DNA of 37,101 bases, from the NCBI GenBank assembly GCA_023488685.1, contig JAMDDR010000456.1:1-37101 (forward strand). Direction: 5' to 3'. Position 1 is the stretch's first letter; every line of letters begins with the position of its first letter. This DNA comes from Chloroflexota bacterium (lineage in GTDB: Bacteria > Chloroflexota > Anaerolineae > J036 > Brachytrichaceae). Positions 17,035 to 25,199 of this stretch are shown in pieces. The notes below the pieces were generated by a model, which worked only from the letters and a program-made list of their open reading frames with translations, made no database searches and had not been told where the DNA came from. Both the position numbers and the translations under genes were made by a program.

Positions 17035-17463
17035 CTACTCCGAGCCGTTGATGCCGAACATCGGCTCACTACTCGCCATGCCGACCACGCGTGTCGCGTT
17101 TAGTGAGAAGGGACCGCCAAAGACGCGCAAGGGCTTTAGAACGACAGTGACTTTGACCTGATTGCCGTCGCGAACACAAGAGACTGCCACAGCACTGCCA
17201 CACCCTTGTGCGTTTTCGCACACCGCGCGCACCGCCGCGGCACAGGCGTCCGATGCGGAGCCGGTCCCACCCCCACTGAACTGGACGGTTGCACCTGCCG
17301 CCTGGGCACCGACGGTCGCCAGACCGACGGCACGCCGGTACGTAACGGCCAAGCCCATACCTTCCGTCGCCAGAGCCATGATGAGCGTGATGAGCGGCAA
17401 TATGAGAATCGTCAGGGCGATGTAGCCCTCGCCTCGGCGTGATCGAAGATCGAGTCGTCGCAC
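17035..17463 (-). CDS. TadG/TadE-like pseudopilin
   Basis: 142 residues from GTG at 17463, chosen for the strong RBS AGGAGG 4 nt upstream and because the resulting leader (VRRLDLRSRRG) matches that of the sister genes. Immediately after RRG comes a membrane helix (YIALTILILPLITLIMALATEG), then a small exported domain with several cysteines (ACAAAVRAVCENAQGCG, VSCVR) and a beta-rich end. This is the layout of TadE/TadG-type minor pilins. An N-terminally longer start at 17499 is in frame but less consistent. It is the last of the four pilin-like genes. Confidence 0.7.
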   Translation of the reverse strand: MRRLDLRSRRGEGYIALTILILPLITLIMALATEGMGLAVTYRRAVGLATVGAQAAGATVQFSGGGTGSASDACAAAVRAVCENAQGCGSAVAVSCVRDGNQVKVTVVLKPLRVFGGPFSLNATRVVGMASSEPMFGINGSE

Positions 17464-17547
17464 GTTTCCTCCTACCACGAACGAACTTAGGACCGGCAAA
17501 TGAGAAGCCTGCTACGGAGATGAAGAGAACAAATTGCCTGGACGAAC

Positions 17548-18093
17548 TCAGTTGCATGGCAGCCATCCGTAGTCGTATCGGTTATTGAACGTGTCAATGG
17601 GAACGCTGTACTGTGTTTTGACGGTCACGTCTCCCAGTAAAGGGCCCAAGATGGGAACCCGGCGCTGGCTCACGTTGTACCGGACGTCAACCAAGGCACG
17701 AGTGCCCCTTCCCCACAATGTCACTGGTCGAACCGAGACGGTGGCGCCGGCTGGATCGATGTAATACCCTTGAAAAACTTTCGCCATCGACTCGCGGGCC
17801 TGACGGCAGCCTTGCTGTCCGCCAAGTGACGTCCCTGCCCAGCGCGCACCAACGGCTGCGGCGTCCTCAATCGCTGCCTTCGCGTAAAGAGCACGTCCGA
17901 AATATAAGATGAAGGCGATAACTAACAGAAGTAAGGGCAGGGCGACCAATGTCGAGAGTAACTCGGCCAGCCCGCGCCGTGACCGCAAATCGATTTTGGG
18001 TTTTTGAATTTGGATTTCGGATTGAGCTCTCCATTGGCCCAGTTCCGAGTTCAAAATCGAAAATCGGCAATCCAAAATCCGCAATTGCTTCAT
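17548..18093 (-). CDS. TadE-like pseudopilin with an enlarged leader
   Basis: 181 residues from ATG at 18093, which overlaps the previous stop by 4 nt (ATGA). The leader runs 41 residues before the DLRSRRG motif, against about 10 in its sister proteins; the extra stretch is encoded by an A/T-rich dispersed repeat (17994-18085). The helix following RRG (LAELLSTLVALPLLLLVIAFILYFGRAL) and the AIEDAAAVGARWAG segment with the Gln/Cys-containing SLGGQQGCRQA match TadE-family minor pilins. The downstream beta-rich part (VSVRPVTL, ALVDVRYNV) is exported. It probably incorporates into, or initiates, the Tad fibre. Confidence 0.75.
   Translation of the reverse strand: MKQLRILDCRFSILNSELGQWRAQSEIQIQKPKIDLRSRRGLAELLSTLVALPLLLLVIAFILYFGRALYAKAAIEDAAAVGARWAGTSLGGQQGCRQARESMAKVFQGYYIDPAGATVSVRPVTLWGRGTRALVDVRYNVSQRRVPILGPLLGDVTVKTQYSVPIDTFNNRYDYGWLPCN
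17994..18085. repeat. A/T-rich imperfectly palindromic dispersed repeat inserted in a pilin leader
   Basis: The segment consists of short near-repeats of AAATCGAAAATC / AATCCAAAATCC type, facing GATTTTGG / GGATTTCGGATT on the other side of a roughly 25-bp centre. Read on the minus strand it encodes LRILDCRFSIL and IQIQKPKI, a phrase family widespread as small dispersed repeats in Chloroflexota and some other genomes (recalled, not searched). The repeat keeps the reading frame open. Confidence 0.55.
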
Positions 18094-18497
18094 TCCCAGC
18101 CTCCTGCTTCCGGAGGTCGCGAATAGAACTTCTCGATGCGGATGATCGTGCCGGCCTGAATTGTGATGGCGCGCGGAGCCGGGAAAGCTTGCACAGGAAT
18201 GGTCTTGTCGATGCTGGCCGTCGCTTCCCGGCCTGCGCGGCTGTAAGAGGCATCCGCGTAGTCCGTGCCAAATCCGCCCAGCCCAGCCGCAATCACCCCG
18301 CGCCTCGCCATCTCCGGATCTCTGCCCACCGCCAGCGCCTGACCGCCTTGTGAGATGCCGATGAAGTTGATTGCTAGCGACCACATCCAAAAGCCCAGGA
18401 CGAGTAGGATGCCAATGACGATGTACCAGACCGGAAAGACCAGGATGAATGCCGCTGGGTTGGATACACCGCGCCGCGACCTGAGATCAATGCGCAT
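18090..18497 (-). CDS. Pilin-like protein with DLRSRRG leader
   Basis: 135 residues from ATG at 18497 (AAGGGA upstream); the frame continues to 18524 but the shorter start gives the leader MRIDLRSRRG shared with its neighbours. A membrane helix follows (FILVFPVWYIVIGILLVLGFWMW), then an exported domain of about 85 residues with TadE-like features (AINFIGISQGGQALAVGRDPEMARRGV). The final part is beta-rich. It is probably a minor pilin or pseudopilin. It starts 20 nt after the Flp-like gene and overlaps the next gene by 4 nt. Confidence 0.7.
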   Translation of the reverse strand: MRIDLRSRRGVSNPAAFILVFPVWYIVIGILLVLGFWMWSLAINFIGISQGGQALAVGRDPEMARRGVIAAGLGGFGTDYADASYSRAGREATASIDKTIPVQAFPAPRAITIQAGTIIRIEKFYSRPPEAGGWE

Positions 18498-18517
18498 ACC
18501 GTTCCCTTCCGATTCGC

Positions 18518-18805
18518 CTACCACGGCGGCGACTGCACCTTGCTGACGGCGTTCTGGCCGAGTTGAATGAGCTTCGGGCCGAGCGTAAAGAGGACGGTCA
18601 CGGCAATAACCGCGACAAGTGACACCGAGAGAATCGTCCAGATAGCCCCCTCGACGCCTCGCCGCGAGTGCAAATCAACCCCGTGTTCTAGTCGCTCGTT
18701 GAGATCAGACCAAACCGTAGCCCGCTTTTCTTCAGCGGTCGCGAGGATTCGAATCATCGCTGCATATTGATGCTGAATCCACTTCCTGCTGAGCATTTGC
18801 CTCAT
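18518..18805 (-). CDS. Flp-like major pilin candidate
   Basis: 95 residues from ATG at 18805 (GGAGAAA upstream). A long basic/amphipathic leader ends in DLHSRRG. The mature part is short (about 43 residues): a glutamate at position 2 (VEGAIWTIL), a hydrophobic helix (SVSLVAVIAVTVLFTLG), then PKLIQLGQNAVSKV. A small mature protein with a G-cleavage site, an early Glu and a helix followed by a xxLGxxL amphipathic end is the Flp/Fap pilin pattern. It is the smallest of the four pilin-like proteins and first after the platform genes, so it is the best major-subunit candidate. The 50-residue leader is unusually long. Confidence 0.7.
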   Translation of the reverse strand: MRQMLSRKWIQHQYAAMIRILATAEEKRATVWSDLNERLEHGVDLHSRRGVEGAIWTILSVSLVAVIAVTVLFTLGPKLIQLGQNAVSKVQSPPW

Positions 18806-18913
18806 GCTTGTTTCTCCTGCGCCGGAGCGCTGTTCACGCCCTGGCAATCATTTCTCTCTTACCTGTTGTGGCTCGCAGCCTTCGACACCTGTTGTCTGGA
18901 TCACCTCCTCAAG

Positions 18914-19846
18914 TTAGAAAATGCGGCCAATACTGGCGAGCGACGGTCCGGCCACGGCAATAAAGATGCCGATCAGTGCGATCAAGGTGGGCACAATCAT
19001 CAGAGTGTTGTTCTGTTCTCCGCGTTCGCTGATCATGTTCTCGACCATCTCACCAGCCCGGGCCCCGATGACCTGCATGGCCTTCATGCTGTCGGCGCCG
19101 GTCTCCTCCGTCATCGCCAGGCGCTCAGCAATTCGCTCGATCAACGGCACGTCCGCGTTGCGGGTTGCCATGCGTTGGAGTGCCTCCTGAAGGCGGGTGT
19201 TTTTCAGGTAGTCCTCGGTCACCTGGCGGAACTCGCGCATCAGGAACCCGCCTTCCGGCACGCTGGTCATCGCGATCAGTCCTTGCGACAGTGATCGCTC
19301 AGCCGCATAACAGACGTTCAAGCGGTCCAGGACGTAGGGAATCTCGAACAGCATTTCCTCGCGACGTTGCTTGAGCAAGCTGGTCACGTGCAGCCCTGGG
19401 GCGTAGAAACCGAGCAGGCCAAGAACCGGCGGCAGGAGGAGCAGGCCAAGCACGATGCCATCAGCCGTGAGCGCCACGCCAATGACCGAGCCGGCGACAA
19501 AACCTCCGAGCGCAAACAACACCTTGGCCGCGTAATAGTCGGCCGGTGTTTTGAGATAGCTGGGGTAATTCAACAGGTCCAGCGCACACTCCAGCCACTC
19601 CCGATCCGTGCTTTTGGTGTGGCGAAGCAATTCCGTCACGACCGGTGCCAAGGCACGGTCAAGTAGTGAGCTCTGTCCACGAGACTGGTCAGACTCACCT
19701 TCGATGCGGGCTGTCTCATCTTCCAGCGAAACACCAGCACCTACGCGTGGTAGGCGAATATCGCCAAACGCACCAACGCCTGTCGTCACCAGGAAGACAC
19801 CAAAAGCTGCCAGTAGCGCCAACCCTAGAATGCTCGCGTTAATCAT
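18914..19846 (-). CDS. tadC: Tad pilus inner-membrane platform protein TadC
   Basis: 310 residues from ATG at 19846 (GGAGAG 7 nt upstream). An N-terminal helix (3-22), a charged cytoplasmic region, a helix pair (about 108-150), a soluble T2SF domain (about 155-270) and a C-terminal helix (about 282-305) give the type II secretion F-domain layout. Diagnostic stretches include EIPYVLDRLNVCYAAERSL, MREFRQVTEDYL, and MTEETGADSMKAMQVIGARAG. TadC forms the platform together with TadB and is driven by the CpaF ATPase. It lies 60 nt after tadB. Confidence 0.87.
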   Translation of the reverse strand: MINASILGLALLAAFGVFLVTTGVGAFGDIRLPRVGAGVSLEDETARIEGESDQSRGQSSLLDRALAPVVTELLRHTKSTDREWLECALDLLNYPSYLKTPADYYAAKVLFALGGFVAGSVIGVALTADGIVLGLLLLPPVLGLLGFYAPGLHVTSLLKQRREEMLFEIPYVLDRLNVCYAAERSLSQGLIAMTSVPEGGFLMREFRQVTEDYLKNTRLQEALQRMATRNADVPLIERIAERLAMTEETGADSMKAMQVIGARAGEMVENMISERGEQNNTLMIVPTLIALIGIFIAVAGPSLASIGRIF

Positions 19847-19906
19847 TGTTGGCTCTCCCCTGAGCGGTAGCTTCACCTGCAAAGGAAGTGATCCAATGGC
19901 CAGCCA

Positions 19907-20887
19907 TTACTCCATGTCCTTCGATAACAGCACCTTGTGCTCAGACGGGTTCAGGACCGCGCCGATGTTCTCGTCCAGGTAGATGCCGCGCCGGGCAATC
20001 TGGCGCGTCAGCCACCACGTTGCCACACCAGAGGCGACCACCAGCACCTGAGCCACCTGCCCGACGAACGAGTGATAGAACTCGTTGTACGCGTCACCTC
20101 CAAACAGGCGCATGAACACAAGAAAACCGGCCGGGGCTATACCGTAAGCCCAGCCGATCAACCGTCCACCGGCCTGAGCGGCCACAATACGTCGTTGGAG
20201 CCGTAGTTGGGTTCGTTGCGCGTGCGCGATCCGCTCCAGCACCCCTCGGACATCGCCGCCTTTCGCCTCATAGTTGGCGAGCGCATCCAGGAACTGCCGG
20301 AAAAACACCTCGCGCCTCGACCCGGCGGCTTCCCGCAAGGCTTTGTGCAGTGAGATGCCTCCCTGCGACAGCGCCAGGATGTTCACGAATTCCGGCCTCA
20401 ATATCGACGGCCCTCTCTCGGCCAATTCCTGCACGGCACGCATGGTGTTGTTGTAAGTGCTGATGTGGTCAGCACAGTCGTCGATGGCGTCAGGGAGCAT
20501 CTCGCGGAAGGTCTGCAACACCTTGGCGCGGCGGTGCATCAGATACTGGTAATAGGCAACCAAGCCAGCCGGGATAGCTAGGATGCCGATGGTGGTAAAT
20601 CCGAGCAATAGAAAAATTCCACCAACCACCGCCCCCAGCATAGTGCCCACGGCCAGAAATTCCCACACGGTGATCTGCAACCCGCTTTGTGTCAGCTGCG
20701 CCTGCAGCCGGTCCATGACAGAGGGCACTTGTACGCCCTTCACCCTGGCTGCTTCATCCGCCAAGCTCACGCGCGTGATGGATGTCAAGCCGATCCAGAG
20801 GATGAGCGCACCACCAGCCGCGATGACTGCTAGCATGGCGGTGCTCTGGCTGACGTGCTCACGCAGAAAGAGGGAGAACTCATCCAT
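19907..20887 (-). CDS. tadB: Tad pilus inner-membrane platform protein TadB
   Basis: 326 residues from ATG at 20887, overlapping the end of the cpaF gene by 8 nt; in-frame ATGs at 20908 and 20929 would overlap more. Helices at about 17-38, 78-100 and 103-122 precede a T2SF domain (about 130-260: FREMLPDAIDDCADHIS, AVQELAERGP, LSQGGISLHKALREAA, YEAKGGDVRGVLERIA). Two helices follow at about 255-275 and 283-305. Such proteins rotate or distort under ATPase drive to insert pilins into the fibre. Translation is probably coupled to cpaF. Confidence 0.87.
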   Translation of the reverse strand: MDEFSLFLREHVSQSTAMLAVIAAGGALILWIGLTSITRVSLADEAARVKGVQVPSVMDRLQAQLTQSGLQITVWEFLAVGTMLGAVVGGIFLLLGFTTIGILAIPAGLVAYYQYLMHRRAKVLQTFREMLPDAIDDCADHISTYNNTMRAVQELAERGPSILRPEFVNILALSQGGISLHKALREAAGSRREVFFRQFLDALANYEAKGGDVRGVLERIAHAQRTQLRLQRRIVAAQAGGRLIGWAYGIAPAGFLVFMRLFGGDAYNEFYHSFVGQVAQVLVVASGVATWWLTRQIARRGIYLDENIGAVLNPSEHKVLLSKDME

Positions 20888-22364
20888 CAGATAATGGTCT
20901 TTTTCCATCCCATAGAGCAACTCGCCCACTCAGCGCGTCCTGGATGTCCCTATCGGTGAAACCCGCGTCGAAGAAGCGGTGCTTAATACGCTCGTGCGGC
21001 CAGTTTTTCGTCCACTCCAGCCGCCCGTTCTGATAGAGGAAGATAGGCTTTTGATTGACTACCCCATCGCTCACGAACCCGTTGAGCTCAACGATCTCCG
21101 TGACCTCGCGGTGGAAGGACCCGTCTGACTGCCGCCGTCGTTCGAGGAACACAACATATTGAAATGCCGACGCGACGATATCCTTGAGTGTCTTCTCGGG
21201 AATGTTCGCCGTCTCCGGCGCTTCGCCGCACAACTGCATCAGGCGAGTCAGGACGCCGTCGGCATCTTCCGCATGCACGGTGAGCAGGGTTCCCTGATGG
21301 CCTGTGTTGCAGGCTTTGATCGCGTCCCACGCCGCTGCATCCCGTACCTCGCCCAAGATGATGCGGTCCGGTCGCATGCGCAATGCATTCGCGACGAGCT
21401 GGCGCTGAGTCACATTACGCGAAGCATCCGCCCCTTCCGTGGGTTGCCGCAGTACCGTGACCATATGCACCTGGTCTGGAACGGCCAAATCGAGTTCACG
21501 CGTGTCCTCAATACACACGACACGTAGGTGTGGCGGCATTATGCGCGCCAGCGCGTTCAGGAAATTCGTCTTGCCGCTGGATGTACCGCCGGCCACCACG
21601 ATAGCTAACCCCGACTGGACACACAGCCCCAGCCACGAAGCTGCGGCTGGGGTCAGCGTGCCGTACTGCACCAGGTCGTCGAACGTGCGGGCGACCAGCC
21701 GGTGAATGCGAATCGTGACACTGATCTGCGGGTCACACACCGGGTTGAGGACGGCGTTGATACGCGAACCGTTGCGCATCTGCGCGTTCAGGATGGGTGT
21801 CGTTGCGTTTAGGGACCTGCCCTGATAGGCAGCATTACGGTTGACGATTTCCTGCACTTCTTCCGGCGAGATGTCAACCGACTCACGCCGCTTGCCTGAT
21901 TGCCGGTACGTCCATACCTCGATGCGTGACTGCGCAGGCGAGACTGGGATGCTGTTGATCACGATGTCCTCAACATCCGGCTCATGGAAGAGATGTTCGA
22001 GCGGGCCAGCGCCGAACTGCCAATCCATGAGGTAGTGCAGAATCTCAGCCGCTTTGTCGTCCAGGATGACCGGCCCCTGCCCGGCGAATCCACGCCGCTG
22101 CATATCCGACACGACCGCGCGCGAGATTGCCTCCACCTTCTTTTGTGTCTCCGGTGATGCCTCATCCAGGTCGCGGAGGCCAATGCCGGACTTCTCTGGC
22201 TTGAGCCGCTCGCGCAGTGCCTGACGCGCCGCCATTTTTAGATCGATAGAGTTTAGAGCACTCTCCTGGCTTTCGCGGAAAGCATCGCTCAGCGTAGACT
22301 CGGTGTCATCCAGTACACCGACTGCCAGGCGGTTGTTGTAGTTGTCGGTCTTTATATTGCGCAT
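20880..22364 (-). CDS. cpaF: Tad pilus assembly ATPase CpaF/TadA
   Basis: 494 residues from ATG at 22364 (TTG at 22370 is an alternative; neither has a strong RBS). Numbering from the longer start, the N-terminal all-beta/alpha domain (about 105-240) precedes a VirB11/GspE-type ATPase domain: Walker A GGTSSGKT (261-268), Asp box CIEDTRELD (286-294), Walker B RIILGEVRD (336-344) and the His box GHQGTLLTVHA (357-367). CpaF is cytoplasmic and powers both extension and retraction of Tad pili. It is followed directly by the two platform genes. Confidence 0.93.
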   Translation of the reverse strand: MRNIKTDNYNNRLAVGVLDDTESTLSDAFRESQESALNSIDLKMAARQALRERLKPEKSGIGLRDLDEASPETQKKVEAISRAVVSDMQRRGFAGQGPVILDDKAAEILHYLMDWQFGAGPLEHLFHEPDVEDIVINSIPVSPAQSRIEVWTYRQSGKRRESVDISPEEVQEIVNRNAAYQGRSLNATTPILNAQMRNGSRINAVLNPVCDPQISVTIRIHRLVARTFDDLVQYGTLTPAAASWLGLCVQSGLAIVVAGGTSSGKTNFLNALARIMPPHLRVVCIEDTRELDLAVPDQVHMVTVLRQPTEGADASRNVTQRQLVANALRMRPDRIILGEVRDAAAWDAIKACNTGHQGTLLTVHAEDADGVLTRLMQLCGEAPETANIPEKTLKDIVASAFQYVVFLERRRQSDGSFHREVTEIVELNGFVSDGVVNQKPIFLYQNGRLEWTKNWPHERIKHRFFDAGFTDRDIQDALSGRVALWDGKRPLSDG

Positions 22365-22391
22365 ATCCAATAGATGAAGAGGGGTCGTTGG

Positions 22392-23747
22392 CTAGTTTCG
22401 CCAGAGAAACGACCAAAACTTCCTTTTCGCCTTTTGAGTCCGTCTCCCCCACAGTGTCTCAATCGGCCGGTAGAGGCCGTTCACCGCGCCGACGATGGCA
22501 TTCGAAACCTCATTGGGCGGATCCAGCACCAAGGGTCGGGACTGGTTCAGTGAGATATCCACGACAAGGTTCGCGCCAAATGGAACACGTGCGAACTCGG
22601 GGAGGCCAAGCCGTTGGATGAGTTCGCGCGAGTCCAGACCGATGCGGTCATCCCACTTGTTGAGCAGCAGGCGGAAGCGGGTGTTGTCCAGCCGGAGCTT
22701 GCTCTCGTTGCGCAGCGCGTTCAACGCCATCTCCATTTCCAGCGCCGCGCTCTTCTCACTGGTAACCACGACCAGGTTCAGGCTGCAGCGCTTGAGCGGT
22801 ACCAGGTGCATAGGCTCGGAGAAGTTCTGCCCCAGGTCAAAGATAATGAAGTCGAACCCCATGGCACCCAGTGTGTCCATCAAGGCTTCGGCAAATGCCT
22901 CACCCTGGCGCCCACGCAATTCCGCCTGCGCGGTCATGGCCATGTCGTGCGCGCCCAGAAGCACACTGAGGTTACCGGCGTACGGAGTCAGGTAGCCCTG
23001 CACCGTCGCTGGTGTGAGGGTGTTGCCGTTGGCCTTGAACAGCTTCGCCAATCCCCAGATGTTCTGGTTTGGGCTCAGACGCAGGTAGGTATGCTGATCG
23101 CCGCAATTCATATCCGCGTCCACCAGCAGTGTGCGCCGGTCGGCGATCACACCCAGGACAACGGCAATCTCACGCGCCAGGAAGGATTTACCCACCCCGC
23201 CCTTGGTGGACCATACGCTGATCGACTGGCGCTGCCAGGCGCCGGAGTCAATGAGCTTGATTGCGCTGTCGCTGAAGCGGCTGATGTAGTCCGGTCGCAA
23301 TCGCTCCTGCAGGGCTTTGTTCATCGCCACCAGCAGTTCATCATTGAGCCGCTGCAGTTCCAGTGCAGTAAGTGGTCCATTGACCGTGCCGAGCGCACCC
23401 GCCTCTTCAAAGGTTTTCACCCAGCTTGGGTCATAACACAGGCCGAAAGTGATCACAGGGTATTCCGGATTGTGGCGTAATCGCTGGATCAGGGTGACGA
23501 GCGCCTCACCTGCTCCCGCGCCATGTGCCATCTGGTGATCGATGAGAAAGACGTTGGCGTGATATCGGCGCACCACCTCCTCCACTTCTGATAAGGATTG
23601 GGCCCGCGCGACAAAGCGTAGTTTGTTCGGCCCAGCGGCTGGATACGTGCTGAAGAGCGCATTCTCGTCACTCATCGTGGTCAGCGCCGAGACCAATCGG
23701 ATGTGATCTGCACTATCCTGATTCGGTTGTTGCGTTACATCTGGCAT
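22392..23747 (-). CDS. cpaE: Tad pilus localisation ATPase CpaE/TadZ
   Basis: 451 residues, ATG at 23747 with GGAGAG upstream. A receiver-like N-terminal domain (about 30-140, keeping an Asp in VFLIDHQ) precedes a ParA/MinD-type ATPase with deviant Walker A TKGGVGKS (181-188), LLVDADM (207-213), DFIIFDLGQNF and a C-terminal membrane-contact tail rich in Lys/Arg/Trp. TadZ proteins place the pilus machine at a site in the cell, often a pole. It sits 27 nt upstream of cpaF and 43 nt after cpaB. Confidence 0.9.
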   Translation of the reverse strand: MPDVTQQPNQDSADHIRLVSALTTMSDENALFSTYPAAGPNKLRFVARAQSLSEVEEVVRRYHANVFLIDHQMAHGAGAGEALVTLIQRLRHNPEYPVITFGLCYDPSWVKTFEEAGALGTVNGPLTALELQRLNDELLVAMNKALQERLRPDYISRFSDSAIKLIDSGAWQRQSISVWSTKGGVGKSFLAREIAVVLGVIADRRTLLVDADMNCGDQHTYLRLSPNQNIWGLAKLFKANGNTLTPATVQGYLTPYAGNLSVLLGAHDMAMTAQAELRGRQGEAFAEALMDTLGAMGFDFIIFDLGQNFSEPMHLVPLKRCSLNLVVVTSEKSAALEMEMALNALRNESKLRLDNTRFRLLLNKWDDRIGLDSRELIQRLGLPEFARVPFGANLVVDISLNQSRPLVLDPPNEVSNAIVGAVNGLYRPIETLWGRRTQKAKRKFWSFLWRN

Positions 23748-23790
23748 ATGACTCTCCGTAACAGATTGGGCAAATTCACTGGAGCCCCTG

Positions 23791-24828
23791 TCAAGGTTGA
23801 GCTGGCGTAGGCAGCGTATTCATGGTGGGGGCAATAACGGTAGGAGGAACAACTGGCGTGTAGAGTGGGAACAGCGTATTCGTCAATGTCTCACCCCGTA
23901 AAATCGATTGCATTTCCTTCCAGCGATATACATCCATGTACTTCTGCCAGTCCACGCCCATTTGAGGTTTGACATCATGATTTGCCATGAGTGGGGAAGT
24001 GATGCTGAATCGCAGTTTACTGGTCGCGATGGCAAAGCCCAGCAAGGTCTGATAGCTGCGGGGAACCTTGACGACAATACCAGTAATCGGCCCATCAATA
24101 TAGGGTTGCTCGTTCGTGTTCACTCCTGAGGCATAGTTGGGATTCTGAAGTTGTCGATAATTGACGTCGAGCACAGGAACCCGCTCGAGCATCAGATCCG
24201 CCAGAGGCAGAACGACGCGTGATGTAGGCGTAATAGTTGGCATACCGGTGGGTGTGATATCGGCTATCGGCGGAGCAAGCGACGGTGTCGCTGTTGCAGC
24301 GAACGAGGTGAACGGCTGGTCCAGAGCTATGGGCGTCTGCGTCGCATCTGGCAACTGATTGATACCCGCATCACCACCTCCAACAAACAGGATATCGACA
24401 TAGTCACCAGCGCTGATCTTGCCGGGGATAATGTCAGGGTTGACGGGCATAACCATCACCACCTCTTCGCTATCGGTCAGAACAAGTGCATAACGGCGCA
24501 GAGAATCTGTTTCTCCAGCGGCGAGTTTAACCTTATTCAGCGGATCCCCACGTCTCATGTCGTCTACCACATAGGCACCTTCGTAACTTGGCAAGTCACC
24601 CTCCTGCACATACAACCGAGCGAGGCTCGGATCGATGATCTGATCCACGACACGATAATCACTTGGAGACAGGCGATCTCCTATTCGTAAATCCCGTACA
24701 GCAACGGCTACGCGCAATGGGGGTGGGTTTGTTGCTGCGCCGATGCCAAGAACCGAAACGAACGCGACCACAACCATAAGTACACCGACTATGGTCAACG
24801 TAATGCGAATAGCGGGGGCAACCTTCAT
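23791..24828 (-). CDS. cpaB: Tad pilus SAF-domain protein CpaB/RcpC
   Basis: 345 residues, ATG at 24828 with GGAG upstream. One membrane helix (10-31) is followed by an SAF domain (about 38-110: LRVAVAVRDLRIGDRLSPSDYRV) and the RcpC/CpaB region (VMVMPVNPDIIPGKISAGDYVDILFV). A Thr/Pro-rich linker and a C-terminal domain follow. In diderm bacteria this protein works with a secretin; none is encoded here, so it probably binds or channels the pilus across the cell wall. It is the first gene of the long minus-strand run. Confidence 0.87.
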   Translation of the reverse strand: MKVAPAIRITLTIVGVLMVVVAFVSVLGIGAATNPPPLRVAVAVRDLRIGDRLSPSDYRVVDQIIDPSLARLYVQEGDLPSYEGAYVVDDMRRGDPLNKVKLAAGETDSLRRYALVLTDSEEVVMVMPVNPDIIPGKISAGDYVDILFVGGGDAGINQLPDATQTPIALDQPFTSFAATATPSLAPPIADITPTGMPTITPTSRVVLPLADLMLERVPVLDVNYRQLQNPNYASGVNTNEQPYIDGPITGIVVKVPRSYQTLLGFAIATSKLRFSITSPLMANHDVKPQMGVDWQKYMDVYRWKEMQSILRGETLTNTLFPLYTPVVPPTVIAPTMNTLPTPAQP

Positions 24829-25199
24829 GCGTTCTCCTGCTTAGCCAAGTGCGCAATAACTAGCTAACTCACCCTACCAGCACACCTTGCACGCCACGGG
24901 ATAGCTGACCTTTTCATTTACGAATCAAGACTTCTCGCAACAATGCCGAGAAAAACAAAAACATCACAGAGAGATAGTTGTTCGGTCATAGCCGTCTCCG
25001 GGTGTCTTGAATATCTAGGGAGTGATGTTAGCGACTCGGAATGGGGAGTAAATACGTATGAGGATTAGAAATAACCCGGCATAGCCATTGTGTGGCGAAT
25101 ACCGTGGCCCCTATGCGAGTTCCACGATCATCATCTGCACCAACCCTGCGCGCGAGTCTATAACACCCAGCTATACTGACCGTCGAAGGATACAGCCAG
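24829..25199. promoter_or_regulatory. Divergent intergenic region upstream of the pilus/T4SS gene run
   Basis: 371 bp between the divergent cpaB and acetyltransferase starts, with no convincing gene. It must hold the promoter for the 21-kb minus-strand gene run unless an internal one is used. I could not assign confident -35/-10 boxes. The only clear signals are the cpaB RBS (AGGAG) at the left end and AAGGA before the acetyltransferase at the right end. Confidence 0.45.

Noticed and set aside
22614..23480. 288-codon plus-strand frame
   Set aside because: Shadow of the CpaE/TadZ gene.
3137..24828. Calling the whole region a complete ICE
   Set aside because: No relaxase, oriT, complete coupling protein or matched pair of attachment sites can be shown inside the window.
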